The notes beneath the pieces were generated by a model that did not search any database, had not been told where the DNA came from, and saw nothing but the letters and a program-made list of their open reading frames with translations. Positions 18,440-28,009 of a DNA stretch of 64,000 nucleotides are shown here, piece by piece. The DNA comes from Phycisphaerae bacterium. GTDB taxonomy: Bacteria; Planctomycetota; Phycisphaerae; UBA1845; Fen-1342. Location of the stretch: NCBI GenBank assembly GCA_030428945.1, contig JAUIEC010000016.1, positions 84,489 to 148,488 on the forward strand, written 5' to 3'. A program made the translations under genes and the position numbers. Each line of letters opens with the position of its first letter. The stretch's first letter is position 1.

Positions 18440-20140
18440 ATGGCGACAGACACCACGAACGTAGCGGTAGACATCGACCCGATCGAGCAGTGCGTCACCG
18501 AACTGATCGAGATGGGCAAGGGTCAGGGCTACCTGACCTGGGAGGCGCTCAACGAGTCGCTTCCCGACGAGGCCATCTCGCCCGAGAAGCTCGAGAGCGT
18601 CCTGAACCGCATCGAGCAGCACAAGATCTCGATGATCGACGAGATCGAAGCGGAGAAGATGCGCGAAGGCGAGCGGAAGCGGAGCAACAACCTCGAGGGC
18701 GGCGAGTCGCTCGACGAGGTCACCGAGGCCGACCTGGCCGAAACCGCCGTCCGCCGGATCGACGATCCCGTCCGCATGTACCTGACGCAGATGGGCGAGA
18801 TCCCCCTGCTGACCCGCGAGGAGGAAATCGCCCTCGCCAAGAAGATCGAGCTGACCCGCATGGCCTTCCGCCGCAAGGTCCTCGAAAACGACTACTGCAT
18901 GCTGCAGGCCGTCGAACTGATGCAGGCCGTCTCCGATGGCCGCATGCCGTTCGACCGCACCATGAAGATCTCGACCGCCGAGAGCATGGGCAAGGCGACC
19001 ATCGTCCAGCGACTGCCGGCCAACCTGGCCACCGTCCGCAAGCTGCTGGAACTGAACCAGGCGGACTGGACCACGATCCGCGAACCGCGCAGCACGGCCG
19101 CCTCGCGGACCGAGTCGACCGACCGGATGAACCAGCGCCGCCGCCGGGCGGTCACGCTGCTCGAAGAACTGCCGCTGCGGACCAGCCGGATCACGCCGCT
19201 GATGCGCAAGCTGCAGGCGATGACCCGCAAGATGGAGCAGGTCAGCGAACTGATCCGCGTCGAAGGCAAGGAACTGCCGGCCGACGAACTCGAGGCCATG
19301 AAGGACGAGCTGTCCGGCATGACCGACATGCTCTGTGAGAAGGTCGAAGACCTCCGCAAGCGGGTCGACGACGGCGACAAGGTCTTCGGCGAGTACGAGG
19401 AAGCCAAGCGGCGTCTGGCCGGCGGCAACCTGCGGCTGGTCGTTTCGATCGCCAAGAAGTACCGCAACCGCGGGCTGAGCTTCCTGGACATCATCCAGGA
19501 GGGCAACACCGGCCTGATGCGGGCGGTCGACAAGTACGAGTACCGCCGCGGCTACAAGTTCAGCACCTACGCGACCTGGTGGATTCGCCAGGCGATCACC
19601 CGCGCGATCGCCGATCATGCCCGCACGATCCGCATCCCCGTGCACATGATCGAGACGATGAGCAAGCTGCGGAACATCAGCAAGAAGCTGCTCCAGGATC
19701 TCGGCCGCGAGCCGACGATCGAAGAGATCGCCGTGATCGCCGACATGCCGGTGGCCGAGGCCCGGCGAGTGATGAAGATCAGCCGGCACCCGATCTCGCT
19801 GGACCGCCCGGTCGGCGAGAGCGAGGACTCGTACTTCGGCGACTTCATCGAGGACGACAAGGCCGAGTCGCCGGTGACCAGCGCGACCGGCGAGATGCTG
19901 AAGGACCGGATCGAATCGGTGCTGAAGACGCTGACGTATCGCGAGCGCGAGATCATCAAGCTGCGATACGGCATCGGCGACGGCTACACCTACACGCTCG
20001 AAGAGGTCGGGAAGATCTTCAAGGTCACCCGCGAACGCGTCCGGCAGGTCGAAGCCAAGGCCATCCGCAAGCTGCAGCACCCGGTCCGCAGCCGCAAGCT
20101 GGAAGGCTTCCTCGACAAGCTCGGCACCGGGACGAGCTGA
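18440..20140 (+). CDS. rpoD: Primary RNA polymerase sigma factor (sigma70)
   Basis: The protein is 566 residues. Region 1.2 ([14 protein letters not shown]), region 2 ([10 protein letters not shown]...[12 protein letters not shown]), region 3 (I-P-V-H-M-I-E-T) and region 4 ([17 protein letters not shown]) are complete. Region 2 ends in the -10-recognising [10 protein letters not shown]. There is a non-conserved insert between regions 1.2 and 2.1, as in proteobacterial housekeeping sigmas. GAGGAG lies upstream of the ATG. It directs housekeeping transcription and is likely cotranscribed with dnaG. Confidence 0.97.
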   Translation: MATDTTNVAVDIDPIEQCVTELIEMGKGQGYLTWEALNESLPDEAISPEKLESVLNRIEQHKISMIDEIEAEKMREGERKRSNNLEGGESLDEVTEADLAETAVRRIDDPVRMYLTQMGEIPLLTREEEIALAKKIELTRMAFRRKVLENDYCMLQAVELMQAVSDGRMPFDRTMKISTAESMGKATIVQRLPANLATVRKLLELNQADWTTIREPRSTAASRTESTDRMNQRRRRAVTLLEELPLRTSRITPLMRKLQAMTRKMEQVSELIRVEGKELPADELEAMKDELSGMTDMLCEKVEDLRKRVDDGDKVFGEYEEAKRRLAGGNLRLVVSIAKKYRNRGLSFLDIIQEGNTGLMRAVDKYEYRRGYKFSTYATWWIRQAITRAIADHARTIRIPVHMIETMSKLRNISKKLLQDLGREPTIEEIAVIADMPVAEARRVMKISRHPISLDRPVGESEDSYFGDFIEDDKAESPVTSATGEMLKDRIESVLKTLTYREREIIKLRYGIGDGYTYTLEEVGKIFKVTRERVRQVEAKAIRKLQHPVRSRKLEGFLDKLGTGTS

Positions 20141-20176
20141 ACGCCCGCCCAAGAGTGACAGCGTGAATGTGCGAAT

Positions 20177-20211
20177 GGGTGAAAGAGTGGCAACGCTCTT
20201 TCACCCTTTTT
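20177..20211 (+). terminator. Terminator of dnaG-rpoD
   Basis: GGGTGAAAGAG pairs with CTCTTTCACCC (11 bp) and is followed by TTTTT. The sequence around it (GTGAATGTGCGAATGGGTGAAAG) resembles the dispersed GTGAAGGAGTGAAAG repeat family, suggesting those repeats can work as terminators. Confidence 0.9.
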
Positions 20212-20292
20212 CTTCCTGAACGTTCGCCCGGACGCCGCCCCCCTTTCCGGACAACCGGTCCGGCAGACCGCTCCGTCGCGTACGCTGGGGAC

Positions 20293-21021
20293 ATGATTCG
20301 GCTCTCCGTGATTGTCCCCGCGTTCAACGAGGCCCGCTTCCTGGGCCGGACGCTTGCGCAACTGCAGGCCGCCCTGGCCTCGCAGGCGGATCGCCTGACC
20401 GATGTGGAACTGATCGTCTGCGACAACAATTCGACCGATCAGACCGCCGAGGTCGCCCGGCAGGGCGGGGCAACGGTCGTCTTCGAGCCGCACAACCAGA
20501 TCGGACGGGCCCGCAACCGCGGCGCGCAGGACGCCACCGGTGACTGGCTGCTGTTCGTCGACGCCGACACCCACGTCCCGGCCGAGACGTTCGGCGACAT
20601 GCTCGACCACATCGAAACCGACCGGTACGTGGCCGGCGGCTGCGCGGTCCGCCTGGACGGCGGGTTGTGGTACGGGCGACTGATCGGCTGGCTGGCGGTG
20701 CAGTTGTTCCGCTGGATGAAGATGGCCGGCGGATCGTTCGTCTTCTGCCGGGCGGACGCCTTTCGCGCGATCGGCGGGTTCGACCTCGAGATCTACGCCG
20801 GCGAGGAAGTCTTCCTGAGCCGGGCCCTGAAACGCTGGGGCCGGCCGCGCGGACTCCGCTTTGCGTTCCTGACCCGCCACGCCGTGGTGACCTCCGCCCG
20901 CAAACTCGACCGGGCCGGAATCGCCGGCTTCCTGAGGATCCTGCTCCGCGCCATCTTCCGGCCGTACAGCACGATCCGCTCCCGCGAGCACCTCGGTTTC
21001 TTCTACGACCCGAAGCGCTGA
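20293..21021 (+). CDS. Glycosyltransferase family 2 protein
   Basis: The protein is 242 residues with a GT-A fold. The N-terminal V-I-V-P-A-F-N-E-A and D-N-N-S-T-D-Q-T bind the nucleotide sugar. The metal-binding D-A-D (Asp90 and Asp92, within F-V-D-A-D-T) follows. A late G-G-F-D-L-E-I-Y-A-G-E-E-V motif provides the acceptor-site acidic residues. One hydrophobic stretch near residue 130 (L-I-G-W-L-A-V-Q-L-F) may be membrane-associated. It probably transfers sugar to a cell-envelope lipid or polysaccharide; the substrate is unknown. The gene stands alone after the rpoD terminator. Confidence 0.9.
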   Translation: MIRLSVIVPAFNEARFLGRTLAQLQAALASQADRLTDVELIVCDNNSTDQTAEVARQGGATVVFEPHNQIGRARNRGAQDATGDWLLFVDADTHVPAETFGDMLDHIETDRYVAGGCAVRLDGGLWYGRLIGWLAVQLFRWMKMAGGSFVFCRADAFRAIGGFDLEIYAGEEVFLSRALKRWGRPRGLRFAFLTRHAVVTSARKLDRAGIAGFLRILLRAIFRPYSTIRSREHLGFFYDPKR

Positions 21022-21214
21022 AACCGGGACGCGTGCGTAGCCGATCGCCGGCCGGTCGTCACTTGGGCCGGGCGGGAAACCACCTCGGGGAGCGCTCGCG
21101 GAAGAACTCGGGAAATCCACGACTTTTCTGTCAGAACCAGCCAGACCTCGCTCTATGTCCTGCTGGGGAGCATTCCCCGGGCTTCTGTCGTCCTGTGCAA
21201 GCGAGGATCTGGTC

Positions 21215-23668
21215 ATGTTTCGCACAATGCTGAATCTGTTGGTGGCTGCCGGTCTGATGACTCTGTTCGCCGGAGGCTGTCCCGCCCCGGGGCCCGACCT
21301 GGGCGATCCAAACAGCGTCCCGGACGCCGGCATGGACGGCATGGACGGCATGGGCGGTGACGCCCAGGGGGACTCGCTCTTCATGATCCCCCTGGACGAG
21401 TCCACCGCCAGGGTCTCGGTCAGCCTGCCGACGGGCTCCACCGCGACCGGACTGATCGGCTGGAGCGGACTCGGCGAGGCCGCCGTCGGCAGCGACGGGA
21501 TCGACCTGCCGGTCTTCGACAGCGGACCGCAACTCGGTGCGGTCTTCGACGACGCCGGACAGGTCATGCTGCTCGGCTGGATCGATCCGGCCGCGGGACG
21601 GTCCGAGATCAGCGCCCGCACCACGGCCGAGGTCATGGCGTACTTCGATCTCGGCGGCTGGCTGCTGCCGGCCAGCCTGCGGGCCGACCTGGTGGCGCAA
21701 CTCGCCAGCGAACCCGCCGTCGACGAACTTGCCGGCGAAATCGAAACCCTGCTGGCCGAGCCCGGCAGCACCCTGACCTCGGTCCGCGAGAAACTGAACG
21801 CGCCGCGCGACGCCCTGGCCGAACGCCTGCTGGCCGACAAGACCGGGACCGGCGGCCTGCGTGTCGATCCGGCCAACCCGCAGAGCGGCATCCGCCTGAA
21901 CCAGCCGGGGCTGAACACGCTGGTCCTGACGAACACGTATCGCCGCCGCGCCGTGGCGTTCATCGAACGACTGACGCCGGACCGGGCCGAGGTGCGACAG
22001 ATCAAGCTGTCGCCGACGGTCGGGGCGACGTCGGTGACGAACATCCTCGCCGACCTGGCCCAGGGCAACGTCGCGTACGCCCCGGTCGACTCCGAGGAGA
22101 TCCCGCTCGAACTGGTTCCCGAGTCGGCCGAGGAGACCGACTACCTCGTGACCGTCGTCGGGATGGGCGCGCGGCTGGGCGCGGTCGAGGAACTGACGGC
22201 CGCCCAGACCGGCGTGCTGGGTGAAACGATCGGGCAGACGCTGATCCTGGACTTCTTCATTCCGCTGCTGGCCAACACCGTCGTGCCGCTGGGTGGCGAT
22301 CAGATCAGCCGGATGCTGGAACTGCCCAACGCGGACGCACTCGTGTCGAGCTACCTGACGGCGATCAGTTCGTCGGCGCCGAACGTGATGGCCCGGGCCC
22401 GCAACGGCGAACTGCGCGGCGCGCTCGGCGAACTGGCCAACGCCTTCGCGACCGACGGTACCGTCCGCCTGCTGACCTTCGACCTGCTGCTGAACCTGTT
22501 CCGCAGCTTCACGACGCCCGATGAGCGGGCGAATTTCATCGACCGGGCCAACGGCGTGAACCAGATCCTGGGACGCTTCGACGCGGGCCTGACCGCGATC
22601 GACTCGGCCACGCAGGTGGTTCAGATCGGTTCCTCGGCCCTGGCCGAGACCTGGGACGTGACCGTCAATCGTTCGCGTGTGCGGCTGACGCCGGGGCAGG
22701 CCGACATCGTGTTCGGAGAGCAGCCGACCTTCACGGCCAGCGTTCCGGATGCGACCGGCGACAACGCCGCGGCGATCACCTGGCACTGGAGCGTGCCCGG
22801 TACGTTCGGCACGCTGCGGTCCGGCTTCGGACAGACCGGGACCTCGTTCGACAGTTCGCGCGACACCGTGACCTACATCCTGAACGGTCGCGAGGAAGGT
22901 GAAACCAGCGTGACGGTCGAGGCATTCGAGGTGGTCGGCAGCGAGCGGCGCTCGCTGGGCACGGCCACGGCCCGGATCCGCATCCGCGAACTGCGTCCGA
23001 CGCTGCTGCCGCGAAGGGTGGCGCTGGGCCTGGGTGACGTCGAGACCTTCCGCGTCGAGATTCCCGAGCAACTGGGTTCGGCCGATGAGACCTACAGCTA
23101 CATCTGGCGAACCAGCGGGCAGTTCGGCGGCTTCCGCTCGGGCGTGGCCGACGTCGAGGTCCCCGAGGACGTGCAGCCCTGGCATTGCCGCAGCGATGAG
23201 GAAGGCAGCGACACGGTCAGTTGCGAAGTGCTGGTGATGCGTGACGGCCAGCAGGTGTCGCTGGGCGAGGCAACGGCCGAGGTCCAGATCGAGCAGGGCA
23301 CGCGGCGTTCGATCATCTTCGGCTCGTTCGAGATTCGCCAATGGACGACGAGTGATGGCGGGGCGTGCTGCCAGGCCGGCTGGGTGATCCCGAAGGTGGC
23401 GGGCGCTGCCCGGTATGACATCTACGGCTACAACTTCAACGACACGGCATTCTACGGCAGGAGCAACACGGACTTCATCGTCGAGGGCAGCCCGCGGGCC
23501 CGCGACGGCGGTGGCAAGAACACACCGCAGATCGACGAAGGCGGACACTACTATCAGGGCCTGTCGGGCGGCTGCAGCGCATCCGGCGACATCGATGGGA
23601 CCTGCGCGTGGCTGGAGTCACGCTTCAACGGAATCATCGTGGAAATCACCGTGACCTACGAGGATTAG
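21215..23668 (+). CDS. Large lipoprotein of unknown function
   Basis: The protein is 817 residues. A signal peptide with a lipobox-like A-G-G-C follows the start at 21215. Next comes a Met/Asp/Gly-rich linker with the repeated unit M-D-G-M-D-G-M-G. Residues 60-500 are alpha-helical and Leu/Ala-rich without a recognised family. Residues about 480-720 look like two Ig-like beta modules (W-H-W-S-V-P-G-T-F-G-T-L and Y-I-W-R-T-S-G-Q-F-G-G-F are parallel). The C-terminal 120 residues contain several Cys and end in a beta-rich section. It is probably exposed on the cell envelope. No catalytic motif is evident. Confidence 0.7.
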   Translation: MFRTMLNLLVAAGLMTLFAGGCPAPGPDLGDPNSVPDAGMDGMDGMGGDAQGDSLFMIPLDESTARVSVSLPTGSTATGLIGWSGLGEAAVGSDGIDLPVFDSGPQLGAVFDDAGQVMLLGWIDPAAGRSEISARTTAEVMAYFDLGGWLLPASLRADLVAQLASEPAVDELAGEIETLLAEPGSTLTSVREKLNAPRDALAERLLADKTGTGGLRVDPANPQSGIRLNQPGLNTLVLTNTYRRRAVAFIERLTPDRAEVRQIKLSPTVGATSVTNILADLAQGNVAYAPVDSEEIPLELVPESAEETDYLVTVVGMGARLGAVEELTAAQTGVLGETIGQTLILDFFIPLLANTVVPLGGDQISRMLELPNADALVSSYLTAISSSAPNVMARARNGELRGALGELANAFATDGTVRLLTFDLLLNLFRSFTTPDERANFIDRANGVNQILGRFDAGLTAIDSATQVVQIGSSALAETWDVTVNRSRVRLTPGQADIVFGEQPTFTASVPDATGDNAAAITWHWSVPGTFGTLRSGFGQTGTSFDSSRDTVTYILNGREEGETSVTVEAFEVVGSERRSLGTATARIRIRELRPTLLPRRVALGLGDVETFRVEIPEQLGSADETYSYIWRTSGQFGGFRSGVADVEVPEDVQPWHCRSDEEGSDTVSCEVLVMRDGQQVSLGEATAEVQIEQGTRRSIIFGSFEIRQWTTSDGGACCQAGWVIPKVAGAARYDIYGYNFNDTAFYGRSNTDFIVEGSPRARDGGGKNTPQIDEGGHYYQGLSGGCSASGDIDGTCAWLESRFNGIIVEITVTYED

Positions 23669-23696
23669 GAAGCGAGGGAGCCTGGGAGCAGGGTTG
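23669..23696 (+). repeat. GGGAGCGA-type repeat after a stop codon
   Basis: A short, degenerate copy (GAAGCGAGGGAGCCTGGGAGC) starts directly after the TAG at 23668, in the same relative orientation as the other copies of this family. Confidence 0.65.
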
Positions 23697-23755
23697 CCAT
23701 GCGCGACCCTGCTCAGCAGGCCGGTCCCGCCGCCTGCGCGACGTCTGTCACCGTC

Positions 23756-25165
23756 TCACTTCTCCGCCGTGCCGGACGCTGACTCGCGCAGGCACACCAG
23801 GTGTTCGACCCCGCGGATCAGCAGGTTGCCTTCGGAGATCGCGGGGGTCGCCATGCAGACTTCGTTGACGCTGCTGCGGCCGAGCACCTCGAAGTCACCG
23901 CCCGCCCGGATGACGATCACCTCGCCGTCCTCGTTCGTGAAGTAGATTCTGCCGTCGGCCGCGACGGGAGAAGCCGTGACGGTGACGCCGTCGCTGATCC
24001 GCTCGCGGTGGATCCGCTGGTAGTCCCGCAGGTCGAGCACGTGCAGGATGCCGCGGTCGTCGCCGAAGTACGCCAGTCCGTCGAGGATCAGCGGCGTCGG
24101 CATGTAGTTGCCGCCACGAAGCGTGTACCACCGCAGGCCCGCCGGGCGGGTCTCGTCCTCGAGCGGACCGGGTCGCTCCTCCCCGTCGGGCGTCAGGTCG
24201 CCGGTGGCGCCGCGATCGACGACGAAAATCGCGCTGCGTCCGTGGGCGCTGGTCAGCAGGACCGAGTCGTCGGTCACCAGCGGCGTCGGCACCGGCACGT
24301 CACCGCCGCCGCTGAGCGTCCAGATCTCGGCTCCGCTGTCGAGGTCGTAGGCGGCCATCTTCCGGAAGCCGTTGCAGACCAGGTGCGTGCGGTCGCCCTG
24401 GCGGTAGACGGCCGGGGTGGCCCAGCCGGCGACGTCGTCGCGGGCGACCCGGCGGATCTGTTTGCCGGTCTTCAGGTCGAAGCTGGCCCAGAAGCCGCCT
24501 TCGAGCACATCGCACTGCACGATGACGCGGTCGCCGACGATGATCGGCGAACTGGCGAAGCCCCATTCAAGGTCGGGGGCGTTGTACGGACCCGCGTGCA
24601 GCTTGCCGAGATCCTTCCGCCAGACCAGCCCGCCCTGCATGTCGAAGCAGAACAGCCCTTCCGAGCCGAAGAAGGTGACGATGTGCGTGCCATCGGTCGC
24701 CGGGGTGCTGTTGGCGTGCGTGGCCTTCAGGTGCCGCTTGATCCGCGGGACGGCCGCGTGCGGTTTGCTCTGCCACAGTTGCCGGCCGCTGTCGAGGTCG
24801 TAGCAGAGCATCTGCCAGGACCAGGCCCCGGTTTCGTCGGGTGACTCGCCCGAACCGCCGCTCCAGCCGGTCTTGACGGTCGCATCGGCGTTCTCGGCGC
24901 TGATCGCGGTGACGACGTAGACACGCCCGCCCCAGACGATCGGAGAAGCGTGGCCGAGGCCGGGGACCCGGACGCGCCAGGCGACGTTCTTTCCGGATTC
25001 GAGGTTCCAGGTGACCGGCGGCGCGCCGGTGCCGATGCCGCCGGCGTCCGGTCCGCGGAACTGTGGCCAGTTCTGCGCGTGAGTGGCGTTGGTCAGCAGG
25101 ATCGCGAGCGGGAGTGCGAGGGATCGTGTGGTCACGGGGGCGGGCTCCTTGGGTGCGGGGCTCAT
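23756..25165 (-). CDS. PQQ-type beta-propeller secreted protein
   Basis: The protein is 469 residues. A signal peptide (S-L-A-L-P-L-A-I-L-L-T-N-A-T-H-A-Q) is followed by W-P-Q-F-R-G-P-D-A-G-G, the opening typical of planctomycete PQQ-binding-like propeller proteins. Repeated blades carry motifs such as L-Y-D-L-D-S-G, F-D-L-K-T-G-K and V-V-T-A-I-S-A-E. PQQ ligation is often lost in this group, so it may be a scaffold or protein-binding propeller rather than a dehydrogenase. The start could instead be a GTG about 11 codons further in; both leave the signal intact. Confidence 0.85.
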   Translation of the reverse strand: MSPAPKEPAPVTTRSLALPLAILLTNATHAQNWPQFRGPDAGGIGTGAPPVTWNLESGKNVAWRVRVPGLGHASPIVWGGRVYVVTAISAENADATVKTGWSGGSGESPDETGAWSWQMLCYDLDSGRQLWQSKPHAAVPRIKRHLKATHANSTPATDGTHIVTFFGSEGLFCFDMQGGLVWRKDLGKLHAGPYNAPDLEWGFASSPIIVGDRVIVQCDVLEGGFWASFDLKTGKQIRRVARDDVAGWATPAVYRQGDRTHLVCNGFRKMAAYDLDSGAEIWTLSGGGDVPVPTPLVTDDSVLLTSAHGRSAIFVVDRGATGDLTPDGEERPGPLEDETRPAGLRWYTLRGGNYMPTPLILDGLAYFGDDRGILHVLDLRDYQRIHRERISDGVTVTASPVAADGRIYFTNEDGEVIVIRAGGDFEVLGRSSVNEVCMATPAISEGNLLIRGVEHLVCLRESASGTAEK

Positions 25166-25289
25166 GAGGGAGAACGTACCGGGGCCGGGACGGCACGTGT
25201 TCGGAAAACCGTTTTTTCCTTTGCCGCGGGTGCGCGGCGGGGTCTAGGATCCGCTGATCAGGGACTCGGGCACACAGGGACCGTCGGTC

Positions 25290-25955
25290 ATGCTCATTTT
25301 CGGTACGCGCGGGGTGACGACCACCCGCTCCCGCGGCGATTTTCACTGCCCGCAGTGCGGCGATACGCGCAACTACCTGCAGAAGGGTGTTCGCAAGTTC
25401 GTCACGCTTTATTTCATCCCGTTGTTTCCGATGAAGACGATGGGCGAGTACGTCGAATGCCAGGCCTGCCGGGGCACGTATCACCCGGACGTGCTGAACT
25501 ACGACCCGCAAGCCGCCCGTGAACAGATGCGGACGCACTTCTGCGAAACACTCAAGCAGGTCATGGTGCAGGTCCTGCTGGCGGACGAGCGCGTGCACGA
25601 CGCCGAGATCGAAACCGTCCGCAACCTGTTCCGCAAGGTCAGCGGCCAGGAACTGGGCGAGGACGAACTCCGCGCCGAGATCCGCTCGGCCGAGGCTTCG
25701 CCGGACCGGACGCTCGAGGAACTGAACCGGATGGCGGCCATGCTGGGCGACGACTCGAAAGAGACGATCATCAAGGCGGCCCTGCTGGTCGCCTCGTCGG
25801 ACGGCGAGATCGACGCGAACGAACGCGAACTGATCCAGCACGTCGCCGGCGCCATCCAGATGAGCCCGGCCCACATGCGCGGCGTCCTGGCCGAAATGCA
25901 CGACGAACGCGAGACCGACCCGGCGCACGCCCGACAGCATGGAATGATGAACTGA
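25290..25955 (+). CDS. Zinc-ribbon and TerB-domain protein
   Basis: The protein is 221 residues. The N-terminal zinc ribbon uses C-P-Q-C (Cys20/Cys23) and C-Q-A-C (Cys57/Cys60) around a hydrophobic segment (T-L-Y-F-I-P-L-F-P). Residues 85-215 form an all-helical TerB-like domain with the acidic A-D-E-R-V-H-D-A-E-I-E and S-D-G-E-I-D-A-N-E-R-E repeats. TerB domains occur in tellurite-resistance and stress modules and are thought to bind metal ions at membranes. The present protein has no ter neighbours, so a general stress role is only an inference. Confidence 0.85.
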   Translation: MLIFGTRGVTTTRSRGDFHCPQCGDTRNYLQKGVRKFVTLYFIPLFPMKTMGEYVECQACRGTYHPDVLNYDPQAAREQMRTHFCETLKQVMVQVLLADERVHDAEIETVRNLFRKVSGQELGEDELRAEIRSAEASPDRTLEELNRMAAMLGDDSKETIIKAALLVASSDGEIDANERELIQHVAGAIQMSPAHMRGVLAEMHDERETDPAHARQHGMMN

Positions 25956-25988
25956 AGGGAGCGAGGGAGCGAGGGAGCCAGGAGGGGA
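25956..25988 (+). repeat. GGGAGCGA octamer array at a gene 3' end
   Basis: GGGAGCGAGGGAGCGAGGG-type units begin immediately after the TGA of the TerB gene. About 200 further bases to the next gene show no other feature. Confidence 0.85.
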
Positions 25989-26198
25989 ACCGGGAAGGCC
26001 TGGCATCCGCGACTCGCCGGTCGCTCGACCCTGCAATCGTGCCACGGCTCCTGAGCTCCTGAGCAGTATCTTCTCCGCGCTGTGTGCGTTGTCCGTTCGT
26101 TCGAATCTCCAGCGACCAACCGGCCGCCACCGCCCGCGGGTTTGGGTCTACAATGGTGTGGCGTTCAGCCGTGCCAGGACGCCTGCAGGGATGCCCGT

Positions 26199-26588
26199 AT
26201 GCTCAACGTGACGTTCGGCTGGCTGTGGATCTCGCTCGGCTTCCTGACCGGGCTGCTGCTCGGACTTGGCTTCCACAAGGCCGAGTTCCTCGGTGGCTAC
26301 GCCTCGCTCCGCCGACGGATGGTCCGGCTCGGGCACATCGCCTGCGTCATGCTCGGCGTGCTGAACATCCTCTACGCCCTGACGGTGGACCAGGCCACGC
26401 TCAGCCCGTTCGAACGCTGGGCCACCTCCGTCACCTTCGTCCTCGGAGGGTTCACCATGCCGCTGGTCTGCTGGCTGACCGCCTGGAAGACACCCTTCCG
26501 GCACCTGTTCTTCATCCCGGTCGCCAGCCTGCTCTACGCCGGAATCACCCTCTCGATCGGTCTGGTGCGCGCATGCGTCTCGGCCTGA
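26199..26588 (+). CDS. Small integral membrane protein
   Basis: The protein is 129 residues with four predicted transmembrane helices (near residues 5-25, 45-65, 75-95 and 100-120) and a basic loop R-R-R-M-V-R after the first. I do not recognise the family. The stop overlaps the start of the radical SAM gene by 16 bases, so the two are probably cotranslated and may act together at the membrane. Confidence 0.75.
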   Translation: MLNVTFGWLWISLGFLTGLLLGLGFHKAEFLGGYASLRRRMVRLGHIACVMLGVLNILYALTVDQATLSPFERWATSVTFVLGGFTMPLVCWLTAWKTPFRHLFFIPVASLLYAGITLSIGLVRACVSA

Positions 26589-27883
26589 TCGCGATGAGCG
26601 GCATCCGGGCACACAGCCCGCGCCTGATGGAGGTCGGCCTGACACTGCCGGCCGTCCTCGAACGCGGAAAGATCGTCGCGTCGATGCCAACCCTCTCGCT
26701 GCTGACGCTCGCCGCCCTGTGCCCGGACGATGTCGAGATCGAGTACCACGACATCGAGGACCTCGCCGCCCAGGGCCCCCTGCCGGAAAACTTCGACCTG
26801 GTGGTCGTCTCGTCCCTCTCGGCCCAGATCAGGGATGCCTATCGGGTCGCCGATCACTACCGCGCGGCCGGAACCGCCGTGGTCATGGGCGGCCTGCACG
26901 TGCTCGCCCAGCCCGACGAGGCCGCCCGGCACTGCACCGCGATCGCCCTCGGCGAGGGTGAACTGCTCTGGCCGCAGATCCTGGCGGACTTCCGCGCCGG
27001 TCGACTCAAGCCCCGCTACCAGGTGCCGCCGAACACCTGGTTCGATCTGGCCGACGCGCCGATGCCGCGCTGGGACCTGCTGAACATCGACAAGTACAAC
27101 CGCCTGACGGTGCAGACCACCCGCGGCTGTCCGCACCTGTGCGACTTCTGCGCCAGTTCGGTTCTGCTGACCCCGCGGTACAGCATCAAGCCGCCCGAGA
27201 AGGTCATCGCCGAGATTCGCGCGATCAAGCGGGTCTGGTCCAGGCCGTTCATCGAGTTCGCCGACGACAACAGCTTCATCGCCCGGCGGCAGGCCAAGGA
27301 ACTGCTGGCCGCACTCGCCGACGAGGATGTCGGCTGGTTCACCGAGACCGACATCTCGATCGCCGACGATCCCGAACTGCTCGACCTGATGAAGGACTCC
27401 GGCTGCAAGCAGGTGCTGATCGGGCTCGAGAGCCCCCTGCCGGCCGGGCTCGGCGGACTGGAGATCAAACGCGACTGGAAGCTGAAGCGCCAGCCCAGCT
27501 ACGAGGCCGCCATCGACGCGATCCAGTCCCGCGGCATCACCGTCAACGGCTGCTTCATCCTCGGCCTCGACGGGCAGACCCCGGACGTGTTCGACGCGAT
27601 CCACGACTTCGCCGAACGCACGGCCCTCTGGGAAGTGCAGATCACGGTGCTGACACCGTTCCCGGGCACGCCGCTCTACGACCGCCTGCTGCGCGAGAAC
27701 CGCATCCTCGAACCCGGCGCCTGGGAGAAGTGCACGCTCTTCGACGTCAACTTCCGGCCGACCCACATGACGCCGCAGCAGCTCGAAGACGGCCTGGTCG
27801 ACCTCGCCCGGCGCCTCTACGAACCCGACTTCGTCCAGCGCCGGCGGGAAACGTTCTTCCAACGACGCCGTGATGCAAGGTGA
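26573..27883 (+). CDS. B12-binding radical SAM protein
   Basis: The protein is 436 residues. The N-terminal 150 residues resemble a cobalamin-binding Rossmann domain (V-V-M-G-G-L-H-V and G-E-G-E are typical of this class, which often lacks the His that ligates cobalt). The radical SAM cluster motif is Cys186-x3-Cys190-x2-Cys193 (R-G-C-P-H-L-C-D-F-C). Further on, F-A-D-D-N-S-F, G-L-E-S-P and T-P-F-P-G-T-P-L-Y are standard elements. It resembles hopanoid C2 methylase and other B12-radical SAM lipid or metabolite modifying enzymes; the substrate is unknown. Its overlap with the four-helix membrane protein hints at a membrane-linked substrate. Confidence 0.92.
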   Translation: MRLGLIAMSGIRAHSPRLMEVGLTLPAVLERGKIVASMPTLSLLTLAALCPDDVEIEYHDIEDLAAQGPLPENFDLVVVSSLSAQIRDAYRVADHYRAAGTAVVMGGLHVLAQPDEAARHCTAIALGEGELLWPQILADFRAGRLKPRYQVPPNTWFDLADAPMPRWDLLNIDKYNRLTVQTTRGCPHLCDFCASSVLLTPRYSIKPPEKVIAEIRAIKRVWSRPFIEFADDNSFIARRQAKELLAALADEDVGWFTETDISIADDPELLDLMKDSGCKQVLIGLESPLPAGLGGLEIKRDWKLKRQPSYEAAIDAIQSRGITVNGCFILGLDGQTPDVFDAIHDFAERTALWEVQITVLTPFPGTPLYDRLLRENRILEPGAWEKCTLFDVNFRPTHMTPQQLEDGLVDLARRLYEPDFVQRRRETFFQRRRDAR

Positions 27884-27940
27884 AGACCTGAGTGTGCAGA
27901 AGTGAAGAGGATGTCGCTCGCGTAACGATTCTGCTTCTTC

Positions 27941-28009
27941 TCTCGCTCCCTCGCTCCCTCGTTCCCTTGCTCCCTCGCTCCGGGCTCCCTCGCTCCGGGC
28001 TCCCTCTTC
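27941..28009 (-). repeat. GGGAGCGA octamer array, long copy
   Basis: About eight degenerate TCGCTCCC units lead directly into the stop of the minus-strand metalloprotease at 28010, in the family's usual orientation (downstream of that gene). Confidence 0.85.

Noticed and set aside
18305..20152. 615-codon minus-strand frame opposite rpoD
   Set aside because: Shadow of the sigma70 gene in GC-rich sequence; no known domain and the plus strand is certain.
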